A DNA stretch of 64,000 nucleotides from NCBI GenBank assembly GCA_034423115.1, contig DAOUJD010000085.1:1-64000 (forward strand), read 5' to 3'. Origin of the DNA: Bin87 sp034423115 (lineage in GTDB: Bacteria > Chloroflexota > Dehalococcoidia > Lucifugimonadales > UBA3495). A program made the position numbers and the translations under genes. The notes under the pieces were generated by a model. That model did not search any database, was not told the origin of the DNA, and saw only the letters and a program-made list of their open reading frames with translations. Shown here one piece after another: positions 9,112-20,700 of this stretch. Position 1 is the stretch's first letter. The number at the start of each line of letters is the position of its first letter.

Positions 9112-9390
9112 GGCCGTACCTCCTGTAGGAAGGAGGATAGTAGCCCACCGACCGGAGGATGACAAGCATCGTTCAATCGCCGGGTAATTCAAACGGATAC
9201 ACTACCCCCAGCGCCGGCAAGCGCCGGCGCATGAAGAAACGCAACCCCGCCAGAGATCGACGGTCAAACGGTACAGCCAGCCCGTGAGACGGCCGCCGAG
9301 CCAAAACTCAACCCTGCCGAACGGCCGCGAGGTGACCAGCCCGAGCAAAGCAACATTGGTACCCATCACGCAGCGTCAAAATTCCCGTAT

Positions 9391-9648
9391 GTGGCCGCCG
9401 AGGCGTCGTTCACCGCCGACCACCGCGACACCGACCGCGCCCGGCGAAACGCCGAATTCCTCACCAGGTTCACCGGCTATGCCGCACACCCCATGGTGGG
9501 AAGCGTGTCGAACGACCACGCGGTGCAGGAACTGGTGGACGCCGGCGCCATCGGCTGGTTCCAGTTGGATGCTCGAGAACTCGAACCGATTGACGGGCTG
9601 TTCGTGGACGTGGAGGCGTGTTACACGACGGACCATCGCAGCGCCTAG
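9391..9648 (+). CDS. Hypothetical protein, 85 aa
   Basis: The ORF starts at GTG 9391 and reads a compact acidic protein (TRFTGYAAHPMVGSVSNDHA, then ELVDAGAIGWFQLDARELEP). The same frame is open and protein-like upstream to 9235, but without a standard start. An out-of-frame ATG at 9231 (MKKRNPARDRR) could be the original start followed by a frameshift. The family is not recognised. Confidence 0.4.
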   Translation: MAAEASFTADHRDTDRARRNAEFLTRFTGYAAHPMVGSVSNDHAVQELVDAGAIGWFQLDARELEPIDGLFVDVEACYTTDHRSA

Positions 9649-9693
9649 CTCGCACCAATGGTGCCGTCGGATCAGGAGCCGCAGGGGATTCGG

Positions 9694-10659
9694 CTATGAG
9701 GCCGCCTGCAGCCAGACGTCGTCAGGGCTGACCCCGCAGTGGCGCAACAGCTTTCGAGAGTTGCTCACCACGGCTTTGCGGGCTGCGTTGGACTCAATGA
9801 CGTACGGCGTCCCCTCGACTGCCGCACTTTGCTGGAAAGGTCGTCCAGTTGGATGGACAGGTTCTGTGTTGACGATGAAACGTTTGTCGCTGGACGAGAC
9901 AGGCACGTTCTTCTCTGGCAACAAAGAGTGGGCAAATAGCCAAGAAACCGTGTCGCGTACGATGTAACCCCACGATTGAATATCTCTCGTTTCTCCATCC
10001 GGAAACCTGATGGCAACGGGCACTGGGTCGTCCATGTTCGCGACGAATGATGACAGGCGACACCATCCAGAGTCGGGTTCACCGACCGGCGGATGCGCAG
10101 GGTGCAGAGCGGCCTCTTGTTGCGGCGATTGCGGCACGGATGTGGGATGGAGCGAAACCAACGGCTCTTCCGCCGCCACCGGAACCCCAGAGGAAATGTT
10201 CGGTCTCCACAGCAGGAGCAATTGTAGGGCACACTGGTGGGCTGGCGTATCGAAGATTGACAGGTTCAGGATGCGACGCTCCTCAATCGGGACGAGCCTT
10301 GAATTGTCGTACACTTCCCAGACGTTGCCATTCGTCAAAGCCGGAAACCGAATGCCCAGTTCACTGGCGTACGACACGATTTGCGACCGGTGTTTGGACA
10401 AAGGCTCGTCGAGTTTTTTGGCTTCCAGGAACACGACCACCGTACCGCCCCCCAGCAGGGCGTAGTCGGCAAATTTCCCGTTCACGTTGTACTCAGGCGT
10501 CACGAGGGCTGGGTCTGAGACATCCCACCCCAACGCCGTCAACAGCGGATCAATCAGCGCCATGCGCGTCCGTGTTTCACTGGACCGCAGCGACTCCCCA
10601 TGTTCCCTGATGCGTTGCTTCACCGTTGCAATCACGCTGACGAAATTATCCAACGTCAT
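9694..10659 (-). CDS. HsdR_N-like restriction nuclease, stand-alone
   Basis: The 321-residue product resembles the N-terminal nuclease domain of type I restriction R subunits and related predicted type IV nucleases. Residues ~40-110 carry the core: TRMALIDPLLTALGWDVSDP, then FADYALL followed by VVVFLEAKKLD, giving the Asp...Glu-x-Lys catalytic signature. A Trp-containing segment (LTNGNVWEVYDN) follows, as in that family. The second half is a separate domain of unknown role. The start at 10659 has a GAGGAAA ribosome-binding site; an upstream ATG at 10731 is less likely. No helicase, methylase or specificity subunit lies beside it. Confidence 0.65.
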   Translation of the reverse strand: MTLDNFVSVIATVKQRIREHGESLRSSETRTRMALIDPLLTALGWDVSDPALVTPEYNVNGKFADYALLGGGTVVVFLEAKKLDEPLSKHRSQIVSYASELGIRFPALTNGNVWEVYDNSRLVPIEERRILNLSIFDTPAHQCALQLLLLWRPNISSGVPVAAEEPLVSLHPTSVPQSPQQEAALHPAHPPVGEPDSGWCRLSSFVANMDDPVPVAIRFPDGETRDIQSWGYIVRDTVSWLFAHSLLPEKNVPVSSSDKRFIVNTEPVHPTGRPFQQSAAVEGTPYVIESNAARKAVVSNSRKLLRHCGVSPDDVWLQAAS

Positions 10660-10737
10660 GATGTTTTTCCTCTGTTCCTCGCCGTAGCAGGCCCGCACTC
10701 GATCCACGTCGTCGCAGCCCCGACAATTCACAGCCGC

Positions 10738-11577
10738 CTACGGCTGGTCCGCGAAAATCTCAACCCGGTAGACGCCCGGATCCTCCAGCCAGTTGTTGAT
10801 CGCGTAGATGACGGTCTTCGAACCGGCGGGAACTTCCCACACGTCACACGCACTTCGGGTCTCGCTCGCCGGCACGGCGCCCACCTCCGACCAATCGGTC
10901 ACGTTGTCGTCCGGCACGCGGAAACCAATGCCCCGGTCGGTGAACAGGTTGTTGTCGCTTCCCGGTGCGAAGTTCCCTTCCGCACCAGCGGGCGCCGTCA
11001 CCGTTCCACACACCTTGACGTACTGACGACCAGCCAGGGGCGGAAAATCGGACTCGCCCTGCGTGATGCCACCTTTGAACGTGATGCCCGTGAGGGTGAA
11101 GGTACGCCCAGAAACGTGGGTCGTGGTCTCTCCCACGGCGAGGTACCCGTCCGGAATCGGCAGGCCGGTGAAGGGGTCTCGTTCCACCTCGGGAACCTCG
11201 ACCAGCGCTTCGGTCGAAACCCACGACGACTGGAACGAGCCGTCCTTGGCGGCCACGGCGAAGTCGTGGACGGCTTCAACCTTGAGGCCGGTGAGCAAGC
11301 CGCTGTTGTCAGGGCTGTGGAAACAGCCCCACCTGCTGACCGGATCCTGCAACCTTCGGCAGACGCGGTAGTGCGTCGCACCCTCCGAGGCGTCCCAGTG
11401 CAGGACGATCTCGCCCTCAGTGTGAGCGTTGTAGGCTTTCAGGTTGGCGGGCACGGCTGGCCCAGGAGTCTGGGCGTCAGCCGAACCGGCGACGACGGCC
11501 GACAGCAGCGCCAACATGGCGACCATGGCGAAGATCACGAAACGACCGGGCTTGCGGGACGAAATAACGTCAATCAT
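10738..11577 (-). CDS. Secreted fibronectin-III-like protein
   Basis: With the ATG at 11577 (ribosome-binding site GGAGTGG) the 279-residue product starts with a basic segment, a hydrophobic signal (FVIFAMVAMLALLSAVVAGS) and a likely cleavage site after ADA. Residues ~35-130 resemble a fibronectin type III domain (EIVLHWDASEGATHYRVCRR). The C-terminal ~140 residues, beginning YLAVGETTTHVSGRTFTLTG and containing YVKVCGTVTAP, resemble DUF4352-type extracellular beta domains. It is probably secreted or surface-retained. It follows the giant gene on the same strand, with a terminator hairpin between them. Confidence 0.6.
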   Translation of the reverse strand: MIDVISSRKPGRFVIFAMVAMLALLSAVVAGSADAQTPGPAVPANLKAYNAHTEGEIVLHWDASEGATHYRVCRRLQDPVSRWGCFHSPDNSGLLTGLKVEAVHDFAVAAKDGSFQSSWVSTEALVEVPEVERDPFTGLPIPDGYLAVGETTTHVSGRTFTLTGITFKGGITQGESDFPPLAGRQYVKVCGTVTAPAGAEGNFAPGSDNNLFTDRGIGFRVPDDNVTDWSEVGAVPASETRSACDVWEVPAGSKTVIYAINNWLEDPGVYRVEIFADQP

Positions 11578-11700
11578 GGAAACCACTCCAATGTTGCAAA
11601 TGTCGGGCGGATGATAACGTCCCGCCACGGCTCACTTGCCGCAGGGTAAACCCGACCGGACCAATAACCCATCAGACCCGCCGGAGACGCCCGAAAACTT

Positions 11701-11726
11701 CCCCGGGTGGAATATTCCACCCGGGG
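11701..11726 (-). terminator. Rho-independent terminator of the giant gene
   Basis: A perfect 26-bp palindrome, half-site CCCCGGGTGGAAT, sits 58 bp beyond the giant gene stop. On the minus strand it is followed by AAGTTTTC. The strong GC stem and short T run fit an intrinsic terminator. Confidence 0.75.
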
Positions 11727-11783
11727 AGTCAGAAGGGCCTCACAGCCCGCCGTAACGCGGTAATTGGGCCATCCCTGGCGGCT

Positions 11784-14700
11784 TTAGGGTCGGGTCCACT
11801 GGGCGGTCTCCACCGGCACGGCACTGTTGTCGTAACGGATGAAGCCCACGGCGGCGTGGTAAACGTCGCCGGACTGCCCGTAGCTCAGCAGGCAGAACAC
11901 CTGCTGCGTGTTCACGTCGTGAACCTCCCCACCCTCGCAGCCAGGCAGGAAGACGTCCTCACCGCCGACCACAACCCAGACCTGCGCCCTCATGCTGGCA
12001 AAGGCCGCCGTCGGACTTCCGACCCAGCTCAGCTTCAGCTGAGAACCCTCCTGCGTGATTGTCAGGTCACTGATGTGCGAGTCTCCGCTGGAAACCGGCG
12101 CCGGAGCAGGTACGTTGCCGGAGCTGTCCTCGGCCGGCACCACCAGCACATGGTTGGCGACAGTTTGACCACCGAAGGAAACGCCCACCGACGAGTCAGT
12201 GTCGTAGAGAACATCGGACTGTGCCTGCACCGTGAACTCATGGCCGACCAGCGGAATACCCTCGGTCAAGCAATCGTCAGCAGGCGACGTACCGCCTCCC
12301 TGGCCTTCCTCAAGAGCCCCCGACAAGGTCAGATCTACGCAGCCATCGTCAAACGACAGGGGCAGCCCATCATGTCCGTAGGCCAAGACAGTGAACGTCC
12401 CGCTCTCACCGGACGTGATCTGGGACGGACCGTTGAGGTCCAGGTACCCCAGCGTCGCCTCGCCGGCGACGACCACCACCTGCACGTCCAGCGTCGCCGA
12501 GCCGCGCGACACTGCCACGACATGAGCACCCGCAGCCGCGTCATCCAGCACCTGCACGGCACAACCCACGTAACCGCGGTCATCAGGCTGAGACGTCCCG
12601 TAACTGTAGGAGCTGAGGTCAGCGGAACGAAGCCGGAACTCCGGCCACCCGCCGCCAGAGGGCCCCGCCTGGCACTGTGCAGCTGAACGCCTAACCTCCG
12701 ACATCGCCACGTTGCCCAGCGCGTCATAACCCGTGACTCCCAGCACGAACCAGTCGCCGGGCGAAAGAACGTCGACAGCGGTCAGATCATCGGCGTGGCA
12801 AGTGGCCTCGTCACCTGAACACCGCAACACTCGCGCCGTCAGGCTGGAAAGCCCACCAGTCAGCGAAACCTGCTCCCGCAGCACCAAGCCCGAGCCCAAA
12901 AGCTCGACCTCGAGGTTCACGACCTCACCAGGCAACAGGAACAGCGATTCCTCAAACTGATAGTTTCCAGCCATGTTCATCATGTGGCCATGCTCACTCA
13001 CCAAGGCGACCGGTGTAAAGGCACCCAACGAACCGCCATCCACCCGGAACTGAGCGGTCCCTGGCAAAGGATTGCCATCACCGTCACGGAAAGCCGCCGT
13101 CACCACGCAACGACCGCTGTCGCTGTCGCAATGGACATCCAAAGAAGACCTGTCTTCACTCACCGACGGCAGGAACTCGGTTCTGATCACAAAGGTAGGC
13201 CGCAACGGCACGTTGTAAGCCGGCCTAATCTGCCCACGGTCAACCAAGGGGCAGCCGTCATCGCCACGTGCACCGTCACAACGGTATGCAAGCAACCAGA
13301 CGTTCCCGTCGTCGTCCGCCATGTCACGGCGTACCCAGACGGCGTCCTCACCAACAGCCACAAGGTCAATGTACTTCTCCGTCAGTCCGGCACTGCCCAG
13401 CGGCTCTCCCTGGTCAGCCGTGGAACCGTCGGCGTCAAGAACGCCGTACACGGGCACGGTCTCGAGATCCAGAGTACGCCCACCAGTGGCGTACACCATC
13501 AGCTTCGATGCCTGCTCCGCCTTGAACACGACCTCCTTGTAGGTGTCACCATAGACGCGGCACTCGCCGCCCCGCACCACCCGGTCGGGCCAGTATGTCC
13601 CCAAGCGGACGCCGCACTCCCCGACGTCCGGCTCTGCACGGCGCAGCCATGGATGCAAAACGTCGCAGGTACGCCCATTGCAGACTTCCTGCAATTCAGC
13701 AGGCGCAAGGCCGGAATCCTTCGTAAAGCGCACACGCACCACGAAGGCAGGACCAACCACCAAGTCGTAGCCATTGGCATGCACGACGTCGGGACAATCC
13801 GAGGCTGAACCACAGGGGTACGCAAGCAGCCAGACGTATCCATCCTCGTCAGCCAAGTCAGGGTTGATGGACACCGTCATGGGATTATCGTCTGACGGAG
13901 ACCCGCTGACCCGACGAACGCCCAAGCGCCCAAGCGAGTCAGAGCCAGCCGGAACCACGGTGTTGCCGGTTCCTACCCACTTGTCAATGATGGACTGCGA
14001 TTGCTCACCAGGAAACGCGTCACGCACCTGCTGTACAGTGCCGCAATCAGTAAGGCCGCGGCACGCCGTGATAGCGGCGTGCAAGCGCCGGACACCCTGC
14101 CGGAAATCGAGCAAGCCCAACGCTTCGCGCAACTCCAGGAACAGGGCCTGGCCCAAGTAGTATGGACAACCCGGCTCGGGGTCAGCAGCCGCCTGCAACT
14201 CGCGAATGGTGGTCACGTTGCACTCGTTGGACTGACGAAGCACAACCGGGACATCCATGTCCTCGCCGACCGCTACCTCAAAGAGGCTGGCCATGCCTTC
14301 GTCAATCCATTTCGAAGACCCCCACCAGTAGTAGTGGGCCACCTCGTGGATGATTCCCCGCCGCAATTTGTGGGCCTGTTCTGTACCAGCAAGCTGCTCG
14401 AGATGAGGTCGATACGTGATGACGTAGGGGCCAAGATCATTGGTGGCAGCGGGGTCACTAGGGACATACAATTGAAGGTTGTAACCTTGAGTCCTAGCCT
14501 CGGCAGGATCAAAAGCGCTGTCGTCCAGATACAGCATGACATGGTCCACCCCAAGGGGGATCCCCATAAATCGCTCTGAGAGACGGACCGCATCAACCAC
14601 GGTACCAGCGGTATACGACTGCCTGGTGGCGCCATCTCTGGCGATGGAAACTTGCAATGACGGTGTGCTGGCAGTGCCCCTCGAGACAGTCTCAACACCG

Positions 14701-17700
14701 GCGCCATACCCGCCACGGTCAAGCAACGCACGAACTTCAGCAATCGAATTCTGAATGCTGGCGCCGACGACCAAGACCCGCTCATCATCGCTGATACCGC
14801 CGCCATCGGAAATCGAAACGTGATCCAGAACCATCTCCAGACGTCCATCCTCGTCCAAACGCAAAGATTGAATCGCAAGTAGGACCAAACGATCAGTGTC
14901 GTCGAAAGCATCCAGGAAAGGCATGCCAGCAATCCTGCGAGCGAGTGGCTCCGGAATGTTGGACCTATCGAAAACGCGCTTGAACCGCGCCTCCGCCGGC
15001 GTCAGGCCGTCAGCCACCCACGGCTTGCCGCCCAGCAAGTCCAAGCTGGCAATCCGTGCCGACATAGCCTGATCCGGTGTTCCGCCAGGCAATTCCAACC
15101 TAATGGACTCACCGTGATAAACACCGGAAAGCGAGCCTGAAGACGACGCACCGTCACTGGAAGTAGAACGGACTTGGACCACGTCGAGATCGGCCGAACG
15201 CCCACCGGTCACGTACATCCGCATATCTTGCGGACTGCTGCCGCCAGGCACCTTCAGCGACACCAGCACGTCATCCAAGCTGTCAACGTCGCAAGCGCCG
15301 CCGGCGACCAAGCGGTTGGGCCACCGAAGCGAGGCACCATCTGAGTAAGCTGATACGGAACAGCTGCCTGCTTCCTCCGGCTCAGCCTGACGGCCAACGC
15401 TGTAAGACTTCAAGCAACTGTCCCCCTTGCAAATGAAGAAATCGGAGAATTCCAACAGACCGGCGTCATACTCCACCAACACCTGGAAAAGCGGACGCTC
15501 AGCCACGCCAAAGGCTGCGGAAGCCGACTGAACCGGCAGCTCAGGGCATTCATGCCCAAACTTGCCACAGTCGTAAGCCAACACAAGGACACGTCCGTCC
15601 TCGTCGACCATATCGGACGTAACCACTACCTGGGCATCTCCATCAGCGGCAACGGTGGTCGACAAGAATTGCAGGCCAACCGCACCGGCCGGCTCACCGT
15701 CAGGACCACGCTGCACCTGGATTCCATCCAACCCGTAACCACGGCCTCCCGTGGCGTAGAACGCCAACGCCCGACTGTGCCCGACGCTGTTAGGCACTGT
15801 AACCGTCACCGGCCCGTCGTCATCAGGCATGCAAGCGCCGCCTGACACCACGCGGTCAGGCCAATAAGTCAGATCGTCGACAGTGCCGGAACCGCCGTAC
15901 CCGTCCACACGGCAAACACCAGTGCCACTAGGAAGGGCAGACCTCAATACTGGCATCCTGGGCTCGCAATCTGCACCCTGGCAAATCGGCCCAAGGCTGG
16001 TATGCGATATTCCAGAATCGGCAGCGTACTTGACGCGCACCACGAAGGACGGCGACATCGGCAAGCTGTAAACCGGCTTGCCGTCCACAACCTCGCGGGA
16101 ACTCTGCGGACACATCTGCACTGCAGCGGATCCCACGCAGTGGTACGCCAACAACCAGATGTCACCATCAGGGTCGGCCATGTCCGGCGTCACTCTCACC
16201 ACCTGGCCGCTGCCAACCGCCAGCCGAAGCGGCAAGCGCTCCAGCAAGCCCAGCCGGCCCAGCCGACTGGGCGATGAATCCAAGCCGGAGCCCGCACGGA
16301 ACAACTCCGCTAAGTCCAAGCCGTCGCTGCGGCCGCCAGTGGCGTACACCGCCAAAGCCGAATAATCCGAGCCGCCGTTGGCGAACACCACATCAGCAGG
16401 AGCCAAGTCGCCACGATCACAAGGCCCCTTCCAGATCAGGGCCTCGGGCCACTCGCCAGTCTCACCTCGAACTGCGCTACATACATCACCCTTGGGAATA
16501 ACTTCACGAACCGGCACCGGCACCACGTTGTCCGATGCCATCATGTCGTCAAAAGTAACGGTGATCACGTAGGAGTAATGCAGCACCTGGCTCACGCCCA
16601 ACCTGGTATCCAAGCCAAAGGGACCAGCATCCGATGCTGCCTGACGAAACTCCAATGGCAAACTGGAACCGGCGCCCGCCGCCAAGTCGCTACAGAGGCG
16701 CAACGACAACATGGCGCGCTCAGCATAGTTGGGCAAGCAGGGCACCACGTAGAGGCGTACCCGACCGCCCTTATCAGCGTAGTGCCTGGGCACCTTGAAC
16801 GACTTGCCGTCGTAGAAGTCGCTGACGGAAGCCAACGACAGACCGGATACGTCATCTCCACCGGAAACTCCGTCGGCGACCGGCAAAGCCATGCCCAGGG
16901 GACGACGCACGCCGCCGTCCAAGCCGATGCGACCGTCACGCCAGTCCCAGCCACCAAGGTACACCCGCCGCCAACCTTCGGAGGAATCAACATCAGCGTC
17001 GCTGAAATTGTGATCATGCTCCGCCGGCAAGCCGGAAACGTACAGCGCAAAGTGCGCCGACTGAATGCCGTGCCAAGCCTGGTGATAATCCGACCACGAA
17101 GGGTCAGCGTCCGCCATCAGGAAGTTCACGTCCACGGCATCCTGGCCAGCAACGCCGCGGCAATCAACATCGTTGCGCGGCGCCGTACCCAAACGCCAGT
17201 AACGAGTGCCCACAGGGTGTCCGTCGTCCATGACGCTCACGGCATCGCCGTCGGCATTGACCCGGTACCGCAACAGATGAACTCCGCAACCCACGGAGGC
17301 ACCACGTGAACCGCTGCCCCGATACCAGTCAACCACAAAGGCATAAGCCGAACGCGCCAGGTTGTACCTGGTCGAAGCCCAGTACCTCGAATTGTCCTCT
17401 ATGAACGGCGTGGGTGGCCCCCAACCACAGGACAAGTTTCTCACCGTATGGGTAATTTCACCGTCGGCTGACCAACCAGAGTCGTTGTCCCTGGGACGAT
17501 CAGCCGAAGTGTGAGCGCTCCGCAGTTTGGCGTCGCAATGCTCCGCCTGTACCGTAGTCACCGAACTCAGAGAGTTGTGACAAGTCACGGCAGGCTCGTA
17601 GGCGTACTCATAATCGCCGGGATCCCCCGTCCTGGTCCACTTCACGGAGACCTCACAGGACATGCCCAGCCCCGAAGTAACGTCGTGCTGCTGCCACGCC

Positions 17701-20700
17701 ATGCGCAACAGCTGCAACGGATCATCATCGTCATCGCCGTCGTCGCTCTCAGTCACGTCGAAGTTGACGGCCGAAGTCAGCGGGATGCCACAGTCCGAAA
17801 GCGCACGCTGGTTGCGGAACAAGACCGTGCCGCGAGCCGCCGGCACCCCCAGGTAATCCTGGTTGCAGGGCACCACGGCCACGAAGGTGTCGCCAAGGGC
17901 GCTCGCCGAGTCGCGGTTGATGACCAACTCGTAGTGACCGGTGTCGTCCAAGTCCGACTGCGTCACCAGCTTGGTCTGCAAGCCCTCCAGATGAGCGTCG
18001 TGGATGGCAAACTCAGACGCTTCCACAACACTGGAATTACCCTCGGCAGGGGCGCCCAACGACCAGATGTCCACCGGCCCCCAGAACACGGCAAAGCGCT
18101 GCTTCTCCAAGCCCGTGAACTGCGTCGGGTGAAAGCCGATCCGGAACCGCAAGTCGTCGCCGGGAACCTGCACCGCGGAATCATCGTCGTCCACCAAAAC
18201 GGTGCCGACCTTGCCCGGCACGGTGACATCGTGCTCGCCCCACTCACAGCCCACCTGGCGCACCCCGGCGCCCAGCCCGACACGGCCCACCGTGCCGCCC
18301 ACTGAACCGCCGTAACAACGCCGCAGGAGGCCGTCGGTCCTGGTGAGGTAAATGGTCTTGCCTCCGCCGTGATACTGCGGCAAAGCCATCGGCTTCTCAT
18401 CGGCGCCGGCGTAAAGCTGACCATCAATCACCTTGAAGTTGGTTTCAGGCCGGACAAAGTCCAGCGGACGCATGCTGCCCTGCAGGATGTTGGTAATCGT
18501 CAGCTGCAGACGATAGTCGTAAGAAGGTTCATAAACCGTGAGCACCAAGGGATTGGGCAACATCAGACCCAAAGCGTCGGCTGCGCAAACGTAGTTCAGG
18601 CCAACCTCAAACAAGTCCGCCGAAATCAAAATGTCGGAGAACCTGTACGTGCCGTCGGAACCGACGACACCGGTCGACAACGGCAACGTCGAACGACCGG
18701 CCGGGTTGCAGTCGGACGGCGCATCCTCGCCATCGTGGACCTGAACCAAGTACGCCCACACCCGCTGGTTGGGCGAGAACCCATACAGGTCAATGTCGAA
18801 GTAATCACCAAACCAGTCCCAGCCGCGCTGTGCCTGGGCCGCAATCGCAGCGTTGCCCAAACCATCAGACGAAAACTCCGAGAAGCCATAACGGGCACTG
18901 CCGTAACTCACTGGGTCTGGCTGAAACAGCCAACTGGGGCGAGACGGCTCTGACCAGGCAATATCCCAGGGAACCGCCGGCGCAGCAAACACCTCACGCA
19001 AAGGCTGCGGCTGCCACAGCAAGCCCCGGAAATTGGAGCCGCTGTCGTCAAAAGCAGCGTTGACGCCGCCCAGGCCACCACCCGGCCCAGTGGCGGAAAC
19101 CACACTGATGTCCATGGCCGGCAAAGTCAAGCTGCCGTAAGAACCACCGGAAACCGAATGGGAAATCCGAGCCGAGCCCAAGGCCACACCGTTGACGGTG
19201 AAGGACTTTGGATGATTCCAGTTGCCGGTGGTGAAGGTCAGTGAAGCCGGAGCTACCGCTGCAACGTCGACGGCATCACTCACGGCAGATACCACCACAT
19301 CCTCAGTCGGCCTGGAAGTAAGCACCAGGCTGTAGGTGCCGGAGTGATTCACGACGATGCCCATTGCCATGTCGTCATCAGAGAACGCAACCTGCTTGAC
19401 GACTGCGCCGGCAGTAACCGTCACCGCCACTGAAGGAACACTGACGCTGTCATATCCGCCGCCGGATATGGAGTGGCTCATCACGGCGCTGCCCGTCTGC
19501 AAGCCGAAAACAGTCACCGTCTGAGGCACGTCCCAGTTGCCGGAGCCAAACACCACCCGCACTGGCGACGCCGATGCCCTGGTGTAATCCGAATTTGAAA
19601 CCAACACCGTCACTTCACCGGTTGGCTCCTCAGTCAGGACCAGCGTGTACGCAACGGAACTGCCGGTAGCCACGGACAAAGCCGAGCGGGACACCACCAC
19701 ACCCTTGTCAGCGACAGCGTCGCCGGCAACGGTCACCACCACCGAGCCCACACGCACGTCGTCGTACCCGCCACCGGACACGTTATGAGTAACAGTGGCC
19801 TGGCCATCAGCGACGCCTCGCACAGTGACGGTCTGCGGGGTGTCCCAGTTGCCTTCAGTGAAGGTCAGAGTTCCCGGTGAAACGCTGGCCGTGCCAGTGG
19901 AAGAGCTGACTGCCGTGAAGGTCACTTCGCCGCTGGGCTGCGCCGTCAACACCACGGTGTAGGTGTCGGAGCTACCGGACTCCATCGAAAGCGTGTAGTC
20001 GGAAAGGACCACGTTGGCCGTATGGGCGTCAAAGATCGTAACTGCCACCGCAGCAATATCCAGAGAATCGTACCCGGAGCCCACCGCGGAGTGCGAGACA
20101 GTCGCCGTCCTGGCGGTGGTGTACACCTCGGCATCCGCGACGCCGGTAAGGGTGAAAGTCTGGGGAACATCCCAGTCATCGACCGTGAAAACCAGAGAGG
20201 ACGGCGATACCGTCACCACGCCGGAAGACGGCGAAATCGACGGCGTCACGGTCACGGAACCGCGAGGCCTGGAATCCAGCACCACCGTGTAGGTGGCAGA
20301 GGCATCCTCATAGAATGACAGGGAAGTCTCCGACACCGTGATGCCCGGCACGACATCAGTCACCGTAACCTCAACAGACGCAGCTTCAAAACCATCGTAG
20401 CCGCCGCCCGTGAATTCGTGAGAAACGGACGCCGTGCGCGGCACGTCGTGCACCACATCGTCGTAGATCCCCGTGACCGTCACGGTCTGCGGAGCCAGCC
20501 AGTCCAACGGCGTGAAATTCAGCAGTGAAGGTGACACTGTGACCACGCCACTACCGGGATCAACCGAAAGCGCCACCGACACCGAACCCGTGGGCTGGGA
20601 ATCCAGCGCAACGGTGTAAGTACCGGCATCACCCTCAATCACAGTGAGCGCAGTCTCAGACAACGTGACGCCGTCAGTGTCGTCATCCTCAATGGTGACA